In this document: piece by piece, positions 9,824-18,800 of the stretch | Layout of the letters: the number at the start of each line of letters is the position of its first letter | Position numbering within the stretch: position 1 is the first letter of the stretch | DNA from: Paenibacillus algicola | GTDB taxonomy: Bacteria > Bacillota > Bacilli > Paenibacillales > Paenibacillaceae | Length of the DNA stretch: 64,000 bases | Assembly: GCF_005577435.1 (NCBI RefSeq) | Contig: NZ_CP040396.1 | Location: 3,476,501-3,540,500 of the forward strand | Reading direction: 5' to 3' | Notes under the pieces: model-generated | Database searches by the model: none | Told to the model about the DNA's origin: nothing | Seen by the model: the letters and a program-made list of their open reading frames with translations, nothing else | Program-made: the position numbers and the translations under genes

Positions 9824-10321
9824 TTACGTCCGTGAATCTTCCCGGTACTGCCCCGTTACCATCAGCAGCGCCTCCGGCAGCTGATCCATCACTGCCGCCA
9901 GGTTCTCATGCACACCCTTAGGGGAGCCCGGCAGGTTCAGCACGAGCGTCCGTCCGCGAATACCGCATACACCGCGGAACAGCATGGCACTGCGGTTCTT
10001 CTGCATAACCGCGGCCCGCATGGCCTCGGCAATGCCTGGAACCTGTCTCTCTATAACCCGAAGCGTTGCCTCGGGCGTCACATCCCGCACCGCAAGCTCG
10101 GTTCCTCCCGTCGTCAGCACCAGATCCACATGGTAATAATCGGTCAGTTCAATCAAAGCGGCCGTAATCTCGTCCTCTTCATCCGGGACAATCCGGTATT
10201 CGATAATTTGCCCGCCCAGCTCTTCTTCTACCAGCTCCCGGATGACCTGGGCACTGGTATCCTCGCGTTCTCCCCGTGCCCCCTTGTCACTGGCTGTCAG
10301 GATCGCCGTCTTCCACACCAT
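9824..10321 (-). CDS. moaB: Molybdopterin adenylyltransferase-type protein (MogA/MoaB family)
   Basis: Enzyme of the late molybdenum-cofactor pathway: it adenylylates molybdopterin before metal insertion. 165 residues with the family's substrate-binding motifs TTGGTE and RDVTPEAT near residues 90-104 and LPGSPKGV near 131. AAAGGAGAG precedes ATG 10321. It follows moaC in the same direction after 61 bases, which supports the cofactor role. MogA and MoaB of this size are hard to tell apart by sequence alone; in Bacillales this position is usually called MoaB. In B. subtilis, as I recall, rex occupies the place between moaC and tatA; here it is absent. Confidence 0.9.
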   Translation of the reverse strand: MVWKTAILTASDKGARGEREDTSAQVIRELVEEELGGQIIEYRIVPDEEDEITAALIELTDYYHVDLVLTTGGTELAVRDVTPEATLRVIERQVPGIAEAMRAAVMQKNRSAMLFRGVCGIRGRTLVLNLPGSPKGVHENLAAVMDQLPEALLMVTGQYREDSRT

Positions 10322-10382
10322 GAGAAATCTCTCCTTTCCCTCATCAGCGAATATCCTGATTCATTAAATATGATTGTCAAAG

Positions 10383-10850
10383 CTAGACTTGATAATCTCC
10401 ATTCTTGCCGCCGCGCTTGCTCACCAGGCGCGTCGGTCCGATCTGCATATCCTTTTGCAGCGCCTTGCACATGTCGTAAACCGTTAAAGCGGCAGCAGAC
10501 ACCGCCGTCAGCGCCTCCATCTCAACCCCCGTCTTGCCGGTGGTCTTCACAGAGGCTTCTATATAAAGCTCATCCAGGCCGTTGTCGCCAAACTGAATAT
10601 CGACTCCGGTCAGCGGCAGCGGATGACACATCGGGATCCAGCTAGACGTATTCTTGGCCGCCATAATACCCGCGACTTGAGCTACTGCCAGCACGTCACC
10701 CTTCTCGATGCCGCCCTCCAAAATCCGCTTCAGCGTGTTGGGATGCATTCTTACGGCGGTTTGCGCTACCGCGGTCCGGTGCGTTACTTCCTTATCCGTG
10801 ACATCGACCATTCTCGCTCTGCCCTGCTCGTTCATATGACTAAGCTCCAT
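10383..10850 (-). CDS. moaC: Cyclic pyranopterin monophosphate synthase MoaC
   Basis: Second step of molybdenum-cofactor synthesis: converts 3',8-cyclo-dihydro-GTP to cyclic pyranopterin monophosphate. 155 residues with [14 protein letters not shown] at the start, [11 protein letters not shown] in the middle, and the [11 protein letters not shown] segment that holds the catalytic Asp and Lys. I start it at ATG 10850, nine bases after AGGAG; an ATG nine codons earlier lacks a ribosome site and lies deeper in the upstream gene. It overlaps the end of the cyclo-ligase gene by 11 bases, so translation is probably coupled. Confidence 0.96.
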   Translation of the reverse strand: MELSHMNEQGRARMVDVTDKEVTHRTAVAQTAVRMHPNTLKRILEGGIEKGDVLAVAQVAGIMAAKNTSSWIPMCHPLPLTGVDIQFGDNGLDELYIEASVKTTGKTGVEMEALTAVSAAALTVYDMCKALQKDMQIGPTRLVSKRGGKNGDYQV

Positions 10851-11496
10851 GATATGGCTCTCCTGTTCCTGTTTCAAACTTCATCCACCCCTGATCTGTG
10901 ACCAGTCCATCCAGCCTCAGGTCATGAATCTCCATCGGCACTTGAGGGATCACCTGCTCCTGAAATCCAATGCCTATCCATCTCGGCTGCCGGCCTGCCG
11001 CCTGCGCTTCCCCATCCAGCCGGCTGCGCAGGGTATCAAAATATCCGCCGCCATAGCCCAGCCTTCCGCCATAAGCATCAAAAGCCAGCCCTGGCACCCA
11101 GATCACCTCCGGCACTTGCCCGGGGCCATATTTCACGGCTGTCTTCGGATCGGGCTCCGGAATACCGTAGCTCCCCGCTGCAAGTGAAGCTTCAGGGGTC
11201 AGATCATACAATTCCATCTCTCGAGATCCGCGCTGACTGCGAGGAACAATAACCTGAACCCCGCTGCTCCAGGCCCATTGAATGATGGGCCAGGTATCGA
11301 GCTCTGAACGGAAGGGCAGATAGATCAGCATGCTGGCGAATCGATATTGCTTCATACATTCCACAGCCAGATCTGACGCTTGGCGTGACAGCCGGTCCCT
11401 GGTCTCCGGGCTTAATGAATCCCGAATCCCCTTCATCCTGGCACGTAAATCCGACTTCGCCTCAGACGGCAAAGATATGTCATAACTCCTGTCCAA
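10840..11496 (-). CDS. 5-formyltetrahydrofolate cyclo-ligase
   Basis: ATP-dependent enzyme that recycles 5-formyl-tetrahydrofolate to 5,10-methenyl-tetrahydrofolate. 218 residues with the N-terminal helix [14 protein letters not shown], the phosphate/folate-binding EMELYDL region, and the glycine-rich ATP loop [10 protein letters not shown] in the C-terminal half. The frame opens at TTG 11496 with GAGGAAG nine bases upstream. An ATG inside an apparent AGGAGTTATG is out of frame, and an in-frame ATG 20 codons later would cut a conserved helix, so TTG is the better choice. It is first in the leftward group with moaC and moaB. Confidence 0.93.
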   Translation of the reverse strand: MDRSYDISLPSEAKSDLRARMKGIRDSLSPETRDRLSRQASDLAVECMKQYRFASMLIYLPFRSELDTWPIIQWAWSSGVQVIVPRSQRGSREMELYDLTPEASLAAGSYGIPEPDPKTAVKYGPGQVPEVIWVPGLAFDAYGGRLGYGGGYFDTLRSRLDGEAQAAGRQPRWIGIGFQEQVIPQVPMEIHDLRLDGLVTDQGWMKFETGTGEPYHGA

Positions 11497-11696
11497 ACCT
11501 GAGCTCTTCCTCTCGGATCTTATTTAAGTTTAGTTTACCACTGTTCCTCCCTTTCGCCAAGAATGCGGAAGCGATGACGTGATCTGTCGCTTGTTTTTTA
11601 TTTTTCATGTAAACTGGCTTTAATGTGACATGATGATCTGCAAGAGCTCTAGATCTTCCCGTAAAGTTCAAGATATAGATGGAGGTATTACACAGC

Positions 11697-13667
11697 ATGC
11701 TGTTACAAGCGAACGGAATTAAGAAATCATACGGCGTTACTCCCGTGCTGGAGGGGGTGAATCTGCAGATTCTGGAGCGTGAGCGGATTGGCCTGGTCGG
11801 AGTGAACGGAGCCGGTAAATCTACCCTGCTGAAAGTGCTGGCCGGCGAAATGTCCTACGACAGCGGACAGATTTTCAAATCCAAGGAAACTACAATCGGT
11901 TATCTGGCTCAGAACAGCGGACTTCAGTCCAGCCGCAGCATCGGGGAAGAAATGCGAGAGGTGTTCGCCCCGCTGCTGGACACCGAGCGCGAGCTTCGCC
12001 AGCTGGAGCAGCAAATCGCCGAGCGGAGCAGCAGCAGTGACTCCAAGCAATACGAGGACCTGCTCGCCCGCTATGCCGCCCGCTCCGACTGGTTCAAGGA
12101 CCATGGCGGATATGAGATGGAAACCCGGATTCGCAGTGTACTGCACGGTATGGGCTTTGGCGGCTTTTCGCAGGAAACGCTCATTTCCACCTTAAGCGGC
12201 GGGCAGAAGACCCGCCTTGCACTCGCCCGCATTTTGCTGCAGGCACCGGATCTGCTCATGCTCGATGAGCCTACCAACCATCTCGACATCGCGACCTTAA
12301 CGTGGCTGGAGGATTATTTGCGAGGGTATGCCGGCGCACTGCTCGTTGTCTCTCATGACCGTTATTTTCTGGACCGGCTCGTGACGACAATTGTAGAAGT
12401 GGAGCGGCATCAATCCCGACGCTATACCGGTAATTACAGCAAATATATTGAATTGAAGGCGGCAGAGTATGAGTCGCAGCTGAAGCAGTACGAGAAGCAG
12501 CAGGATGAGATTGCGAAGATGGAAACCTTCATTCAGCGTAACATCGTTCGGGCGTCTACAACCAAGCGGGCACAGAGCCGGCGTAAAGCCCTGGATAAGC
12601 TGGAGCGGCTGGACCGTCCGGCAGGAGATTTGAAGAAGGCTCACTTCTCTTTTGAGACCGAATATATGTCAGGCAAAGAAGTGCTGCAGGCCCGTGATCT
12701 AGCCGTGTCCTTTGAGGGAAGCAGCACGCTGTTCCGCAATGTTTCCTTCGACCTGCGCCGCGGAGAAACCGTAGCGTTAATCGGACCGAACGGGATCGGG
12801 AAATCCACATTATTGAAATGCTTGATGGGAGATATGCAGCCGGCCGCCGGTACTTTTCAATGGGGAACCAAGGTGAAGCTGGGCTTCTATGACCAGGAGC
12901 AGTCTAACCTGAACCCCTCCAATACCGTGCTGGAGGAGCTATGGGGCACCTATCCCCATTTTGAAGAGGCAAGGATTCGTACGGTGCTGGGCAACTTTTT
13001 GTTCAGCGGTGAGGATGTTCTGAAGAAGATCAGCTCTCTTAGCGGCGGGGAAAAAGCCCGTGTTTCCCTGGCCAAGCTCATGCTCCTGGAAGCCAATATG
13101 CTCGTGCTTGACGAGCCGACCAACCATCTGGATCTGTTCAGCAAAGAGGTGCTGGAGTCCGCCCTGATGGATTACGAGGGTACTCTGCTGTTCATTTCTC
13201 ACGACCGTTACTTCTTGAACAAAATGGCGGAGCGGATTATTGAGCTGCATACGGAGGGTGCGGAGCATTTCCTGGGTAATTATGACGATTATACGGAGAA
13301 AAAGAAAGAGCTCTTGGAGCTGGGCTACGAGCCCGGAGAGCCGTTTCAGAAGACCTCTGACTCGTCTGCAGCCCGCAAGGAGTCCAAGCCGGATGCCGGA
13401 GCAGCCGATAAGCCAGGGGCCTCCTCTTATGAAGCGGACAAGCAGGCGAAGCGCGAAGAACGGAACCGGCAGCGCAGGCTGGAAACGCTGGAGAACCGCA
13501 TCCAGGAGCTGGAGAACGAGATTGCCAGCCTGGAGGGAGAAATGGCATTGCCGGAGGTATATCAGGACTATGTCGCCCTGCAGGAGAAGCAGCAGCAGCT
13601 GGATGCACTGAAGGAAGAGCTGAATCCGATTTTTGCAGAATGGGAGAATTTGCTGGAGGAAGCCTAA
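11697..13667 (+). CDS. ydiF: ABC-F family ATPase (YdiF-type)
   Basis: Soluble tandem ATPase of the ABC-F group, which acts on ribosomes rather than in transport. 656 residues: two nucleotide-binding domains with Walker A GVNGAGKST and GPNGIGKST, signatures LSGGQKTR and LSGGEKAR, and Walker B LLMLDEPTNH and MLVLDEPTNH. A charged linker near 240-310 joins them, and a Gln/Glu/Arg-rich coiled coil lies at the C-terminus (about 555-656). The start is ATG 11697 with GGAGG 11 bases before; an ATG six codons earlier overlaps that site. Its position opposite moaC and tatAC matches ydiF of B. subtilis. No membrane segment. The tail suggests the YdiF/Uup branch. Confidence 0.95.
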   Translation: MLLQANGIKKSYGVTPVLEGVNLQILERERIGLVGVNGAGKSTLLKVLAGEMSYDSGQIFKSKETTIGYLAQNSGLQSSRSIGEEMREVFAPLLDTERELRQLEQQIAERSSSSDSKQYEDLLARYAARSDWFKDHGGYEMETRIRSVLHGMGFGGFSQETLISTLSGGQKTRLALARILLQAPDLLMLDEPTNHLDIATLTWLEDYLRGYAGALLVVSHDRYFLDRLVTTIVEVERHQSRRYTGNYSKYIELKAAEYESQLKQYEKQQDEIAKMETFIQRNIVRASTTKRAQSRRKALDKLERLDRPAGDLKKAHFSFETEYMSGKEVLQARDLAVSFEGSSTLFRNVSFDLRRGETVALIGPNGIGKSTLLKCLMGDMQPAAGTFQWGTKVKLGFYDQEQSNLNPSNTVLEELWGTYPHFEEARIRTVLGNFLFSGEDVLKKISSLSGGEKARVSLAKLMLLEANMLVLDEPTNHLDLFSKEVLESALMDYEGTLLFISHDRYFLNKMAERIIELHTEGAEHFLGNYDDYTEKKKELLELGYEPGEPFQKTSDSSAARKESKPDAGAADKPGASSYEADKQAKREERNRQRRLETLENRIQELENEIASLEGEMALPEVYQDYVALQEKQQQLDALKEELNPIFAEWENLLEEA

Positions 13668-13787
13668 GGTGTCTCACTCTAATCTTATCCCAGCCGTGTG
13701 ATCTTAGGTATTTGGACATACTGGGAGAAGATTTACAGCGACGTTCACAAAATATTCATGATTGTAAACTTGTTTACACATCAAATG

Positions 13788-14035
13788 TTGTGCACAGACT
13801 TATCCCCAGATGTAGTGAATAACTCCGCCCTCATCCGGGGATAAAAAGCGCTTCATTTGCTTATAAACTGGCTTTTTCATCACTATGACCAATATTATCC
13901 ACGAAGTTGTACACATTATCCACAGAATTCACACCTAATTGTGAAAATGTTGTTCTCACTTTCAGTCTTTTGTAAAATCGCTGTCTATCAGCCTTCCACA
14001 GACTTATGCACAATTTGGGTAGAATATGTGTATAA
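13788..14035. promoter_or_regulatory. Cluster of at least eight DnaA boxes
   Basis: Within 250 bases there are three perfect TTATNCACA boxes (13916-13924 +, 14004-14012 +, 14027-14035 on the minus strand) and five with one mismatch (13788-13796 +, 13800-13808 +, 13814-13822 minus, 13895-13903 +, 13907-13915 +). Several boxes with two mismatches surround them (for example 14038-14046). Boxes 13895-13924 are nearly head to tail. No dnaA or dnaN is near, so this is not an obvious oriC. As I recall, B. subtilis has a DnaA-box cluster at the gcp (tsaD) locus beside ydiF, which is the same chromosomal neighbourhood. The remainder of 13668-14201 shows nothing else. Confidence 0.85.
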
Positions 14036-14201
14036 GTCTGTCCACAACTTGACTTCCACTTTGTTTCGTAATAGTGCAATACGGTTAATGTAATTTTTCG
14101 TGTGTTTTATTAACTAGACTGATCTTGCTTCTGGTATTATCATGTTCAAGGGGCATTTATGGGCACGCATACAGTGACTTCTTCTCTCACATTACAAAAA
14201 A

Positions 14202-14248
14202 CGCTCACGCAATTCGTTTGTAGAACACTCCAACGAATTGCGTGAGCG
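14202..14248 (-). terminator. Terminator of the polysaccharide-utilisation operon
   Basis: Perfect 17-bp stem: CGCTCACGCAATTCGTT (14202-14218) and AACGAATTGCGTGAGCG (14232-14248). Read leftward it is followed by TTTTTTG. It closes the block of leftward genes that starts at 31664. Confidence 0.92.
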
Positions 14249-14292
14249 ATAAACATTTTTCTTGTTCGGTTACAGACTTTTTCCTTTGATAA

Positions 14293-15708
14293 TTACTCTA
14301 TTCTAAAATCGTATTCATGGATCTCGCTTGCTGCGCCTGTTGTAGCAGGAATTTCTTGAGTTAAGAGCGATAATATTCCTTCTGTTTTCCAGCGTTGAAA
14401 GTCTAATGAAGGGGATTGACTGTACATAGCATTATTGGTATAAATAAGGCCCCAGTCGTTCCAATTGTTAGCTTCAGTAGCTGCAGCAATTTTGACCCTG
14501 TTACCTTGATTAAAGATCATTAACCCTGTGTTATTTGAATCAAACACTATTTGTGACCGGCTTCCTAAAGGCACGGAATTCATTACATTTTTACGCCATA
14601 CTTTGTCGGTTCCGCGCCAATAATGAGTATATTTTGCGTCTGCTCTTGCCAATTCCCAAGTAGAATAATTAGGGTTACCTTCTGGCGCATGGGAGGTGAC
14701 CACGTGAACACGCCCCTTATCGTCCACATAACTATAACCATGATTCATTAATCCATGATTTTGATTGATCGTCCTTACTTTTAACCCAGCAGTCGAAACT
14801 TTCATCGGGTCACTTTCTGTCGTGGCAACGACGGTCCCACTGTTATTCTTCCATGTTGCTCCGTAATCTTCGCTATAAGCAAACATAATATCGTGATTGG
14901 TCATCGCATCTGGAGCCTCTCGCCATACCCAAGTCAAATATAACTTATTATTGAAATACTGAGGGCGGTCAAGATACGCATTTCTACTTGTTGAGCCATT
15001 ATAATTTCCTTCGCTCGAAATAATTATCCCGTTTTTCTTCCAAGAGTGTGTCGAGTTTCCGTTATAGGTGTACAAAATCGTGTCCCCATCTCCCGATCCG
15101 CCGCTTCTTCGGATGAATTGAAGATTCCCGTTGGGTACATCGATAAATCGGGGATACGTGACCTTCGTTTCTGTTTGCCCTGGAATCAACTGTGAAGTGA
15201 CCGGTCCAAAAAGATTTGTGCTCCACACGACACTTTCTGGATTGTTGGCAACCCCCCGTTGGGATACCCTATAATGCAAATCATTATTATGATGGTCAAA
15301 TGCCAAATGAATCGTTCCATCTGCTCTGCTAATACCAATCACCGCAGTATTATGTGTATCATTGGATGTAAAATTATAATCGGTGAAAGTAATAACACTC
15401 CATCCCGACTTCGGTGAGAGTTTACGTCTCGCAAGATTCACATAAGACTTTCCATTGCTTTCTTTGCTGTAATATACAGCATATTGATAGTTATTGTGGG
15501 TAACCATCATATCCTGTGCGTGAATTGCACTGTTAATATACAAACCATACTTGCCAGAAGAGAAATTATGCCCCTGAGTGTCAATGACTTGATCATTGAT
15601 TTTGACTACACTTACGCCTGTCACAGCCTGTACAGATACACTTGAAAAGCTAAAGGTAGTAATCATCACCGCCAGAACAAGCAGTAAAGCCAAACCTTTT
15701 TTCATCAT
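14293..15708 (-). CDS. Secreted BNR_4 beta-propeller protein, probable polysaccharide lyase (ulvan-lyase-like)
   Basis: 471 residues with a clear signal peptide (MMKKGLALLLVLAVM, cleavage after about VQA at 29). The mature part is a beta-propeller of the BNR_4 kind: AFDHHNNDLHYR near residue 140, a long RSGGSGDGDTILY loop, and an Asp-box SEDYGATW near 280. BNR_4 proteins include the seven-bladed ulvan lyases (families PL24/PL25), whose activity depends on conserved His, Tyr and Arg residues; the His-rich DHH-x4-H segment fits that. No anchor domain is present, so it should be released. AGGAGG lies seven bases before ATG 15708. It is the last gene of the operon and sits next to the alginate-lyase-family giant. 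Substrate specificity is inferred; an enzyme on another uronate polymer is possible. Confidence 0.75.
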   Translation of the reverse strand: MMKKGLALLLVLAVMITTFSFSSVSVQAVTGVSVVKINDQVIDTQGHNFSSGKYGLYINSAIHAQDMMVTHNNYQYAVYYSKESNGKSYVNLARRKLSPKSGWSVITFTDYNFTSNDTHNTAVIGISRADGTIHLAFDHHNNDLHYRVSQRGVANNPESVVWSTNLFGPVTSQLIPGQTETKVTYPRFIDVPNGNLQFIRRSGGSGDGDTILYTYNGNSTHSWKKNGIIISSEGNYNGSTSRNAYLDRPQYFNNKLYLTWVWREAPDAMTNHDIMFAYSEDYGATWKNNSGTVVATTESDPMKVSTAGLKVRTINQNHGLMNHGYSYVDDKGRVHVVTSHAPEGNPNYSTWELARADAKYTHYWRGTDKVWRKNVMNSVPLGSRSQIVFDSNNTGLMIFNQGNRVKIAAATEANNWNDWGLIYTNNAMYSQSPSLDFQRWKTEGILSLLTQEIPATTGAASEIHEYDFRIE

Positions 15709-15768
15709 CTCAAAACCTCCTACTTTTAATTAGTTTCAAAGAAAATTACAGTATTCTATTACGTTGCC

Positions 15769-15780
15769 ATCACCTCCTTT
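15769..15780 (-). promoter_or_regulatory. Stand-alone perfect Shine-Dalgarno (possible STAB-SD element)
   Basis: AAAGGAGGTGAT on the minus strand, an exact complement of the 16S rRNA 3' end, lies 60 bases before the real start of the lyase gene. The ATG inside it is too close and gives only three codons. Such non-translating sites stabilise the 5' end of Bacillus cry mRNA. A TATAAA box overlaps it, so a separate promoter is also possible. Confidence 0.4.
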
Positions 15781-15808
15781 ATATTTGTTATCCCACAATT
15801 TCAAAAAA

Positions 15809-15848
15809 CAGGGCGACTCATATAACATAACTGTATGGGTTCGCCCTG
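15809..15848 (-). terminator. Terminator after the SLH-anchored lyase gene
   Basis: CAGGGCGACTCATA (15809-15822) pairs with TATGGGTTCGCCCTG (15834-15848), with small mismatches. Read leftward it is followed by TTTTTTG. It lies 13 bases after the giant gene and should lower expression of the last gene of the locus. Confidence 0.85.
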
Positions 15849-15861
15849 CTCGGTACATGTT

Positions 15862-18800
15862 TTAGATCAAATCAGATTTTTCAAGTAATCGTTCGATCAT
15901 CTTAGCGACCTCGGCTCTTGTTATGAAACCCTTCGGTACAAGCTTCATACTGCTTCTTCCTGTAATTAGTTCTGCTTGAACACTAGCCGCAATGCCGGTC
16001 ATTGCCCACGTAGAAGCATCTGATACATCTTGAAACGAACTAAGTATTGCACTTGTTGCACGAGTAGGAGATTTAGACTTCAAATCCGTAATCACCATCG
16101 CCCTGGAGAGGATAACCATAGCTTGTTCTCGGGTAACCTTGTCATTAGGACGGAAGGTCCCATCTTCAAATCCATTGATTATATTGTATGAATATGCAGT
16201 GTTTATCGCGCTGCTGTTCCAATCTGTTGCCTTTACATCCATGAATGAGCCTGTTCTATCTGCAAGATCTACCCCTAAACCTTTAACAAGGATAGCTGCA
16301 AATTCGGCCCGCGTGATTTCTTGGTCAGGGCTAAACATTTCGTGTCCTGTTCCTTGAATAATCATGCGTGAGGCCATCTGATTGACTGTATCCTTCGCCC
16401 AGTGATTTTCTAAATCCCTAAATTCCTGCCTGTTCTCAACTACGACGTAAGTGCTATTAGTCAAACTTTTGATTTGTACGTGAAACCGATCATCCTTGTT
16501 AACGACCTTGGTAGGTACATGGCGAACCGTTCCATCCATCTCTACAATTAATCCTGTCGTAATTCGATCTGGATCAATGCCTTCTGGAATCACAATGCTG
16601 CGTTTCACATACGAATTGAATTTTGAAACCTCTTCTGTACGGTCCTTGTAAACTGCTTTGACTTCGAAATTCACAGGCGGCAATATCATAGAAAAGCCTC
16701 TGTTTGTTGCCATGTTTTCAACTACTTCAACCATATCATCTGTCGGCGTTGCAATAACAATCTTAATCCGGATGTCTTCTAATGCTAAATTGACTCCAAA
16801 TCGCTCTAAAACGTCATTAATATGAATTTGCTGCGCAGGTAAAGTGTATGTTGCCAGCTCGGTGCGCAACTCTATTATGGCTTTTTTCGCCTCCATATTT
16901 TTAATCATGCGCCCATTCAATTCCCCTATAACGACCTCACTTCCGGTTACGACTGGAATCGTAATAACTGCTCCTTTAGGCGTTGCTTCAAGGCGTTGTT
17001 TCATTTTTTCTTCATCCATTACAATTGTCGTTACAGTTTGCCCATTTGCTTGTGCTGTCTTTGCAATACCCAAATGCTCTATCTTTCCATTGATAAGAAT
17101 CTCCGCCTTATCACCTGTTGTTTCAGACGTCGTTGGTGCGGAAGGTTCACCGGTATTATCACCGCCCGAAGAATCTACAGGCTTAACAGCAGCTTTTGAT
17201 ACAACCTGTGTCACATTAAATGTCACATCAGTCAGATTGTCAGCAGATATCGTAATCGTCTCGGTGTAGGTTCCTGCTGCCAGGCCGTCTTTTGCTTTTA
17301 CCGTAAAAGAGGTCTTCGCGCCGCTATCTAAAGTTCCTTCAGGTTGCGTGATAATAAAATTAGTGCCGGTAATGGTTGCTTTAAGATTGGATAAATTTCT
17401 CGTGCCGTTATTATATACATCGATCGTGACAGTCTCCTGTGAGCCTGACTCGTAGCCTTGCGTTAGTGCTGTTGCAGATTGATCCGTTATTGTAGCGATC
17501 TCATAGATTGGTGCCACGTAATCTAACGGCGCATAAACGAGGATATCGTTGTAACTAAATTCGTGATATCCATTCAGTTCATTGGGCAAGATTTTTTCCC
17601 CTAACATCAGCTCACTTCTACTGAACATGGGTAACGCCCAGTCCTTTAATGAAGCTTCAACCCCTCCGCCTGTGATTTGTTCCCAAGTCCATTCTTTTTC
17701 TCCTAGAATGTATGGTATTACGAAATCATATCCACTCTTTAGGCTTACACCTTCATCAGATTTATAGGACCATAAGTCAACATTGGTGAAACGACGGCTC
17801 AAGTCAGCAAGTCTCACTAATGCCCATAAGTTATTAACCGTATAGCTAACAGATTTTGTTCTTCTTAACTCCTCCGGCTGACTACCATCAGGCGCAATGT
17901 GAGCTTCTATACGTTTTATCATAGTCTCTTCAATCAACGCTTCAGCTTCATTCACTTTTCCAAGATAAATCATAAGTCCTGCGACTTGATAATCATAATT
18001 TGTAGCATGATTATTTGTTCTAGTACTTGCCCCAATTCCAAACTCACTTGTTCTCAGCCAGATTAAATACTGATTAAACCAGTCCTTCATTGATGCCAGC
18101 TCACTTTCAGCCAGCAATTGATTCTTCTCTAACACTTGAAGTGTTGTAATCACTTTACCGATATCAGTCCATTCGATGATCCCAAACATGGTTCCGCTTA
18201 CTTTACCTGGTATAGCCTGACCAAAGCTTACATGAGGATTCACTTTCGTTTCTTCATTAATAAACCAAACCTGAACAATTTCTTTGGCCTTATTTATATA
18301 TTTTTGATCCTCTGTGAAATAATAGGCCAATGTTAATGTATTTAATGATGTAAACATTTCTCTTAACCGAGTAAAATCAGTATCCGAACCTCTAGTTATA
18401 GGATTAAGTACACCATCTTTATGAATCCATGGCATACCGTTTTCTGTATCTGGGTTTGGCCACCAGTATGGTGCAATACTATAGTAATCATGGATATCAC
18501 CACTTGCTGGTATAAGTGTTTTATTCGTTACAGGATCAATTGCCTTTGCCAGCTCTGCATCTGCTTCAAGAACCAGAGTCTTGTAAGCCTCTACAAACGT
18601 ATGATTATTTGCTTCAATTTCTCTTTTTGCCAGGTTTAGCCTTTCTTCATTTAAATAAACCAGGCCCTTTTCGGTAGGAGCCCCGTTTTCATCAATATCT
18701 AACGGCGCATAAACAAGGATATCGTTGTAACTAAATTCGTGATATCCATTCAGTTCATTGGGCAAGATTTTTTCCCCTAACATCAGCTCACTTCTACTGA

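Noticed and set aside
9908..10645. 245-codon + frame opposite moaB and moaC
   Set aside because: Antisense to two well-identified enzymes; no start signal and no family resemblance.
13836..13844. CGGGGATAA as a further DnaA box
   Set aside because: Two mismatches to TGTGNATAA. Counted only as background around the stronger boxes.
13668..14292. DnaA-box cluster as a second replication origin (oriC)
   Set aside because: No dnaA, dnaN, rpmH or gidA neighbours and no clear AT-rich unwinding tract. A titration or regulatory cluster is more likely.
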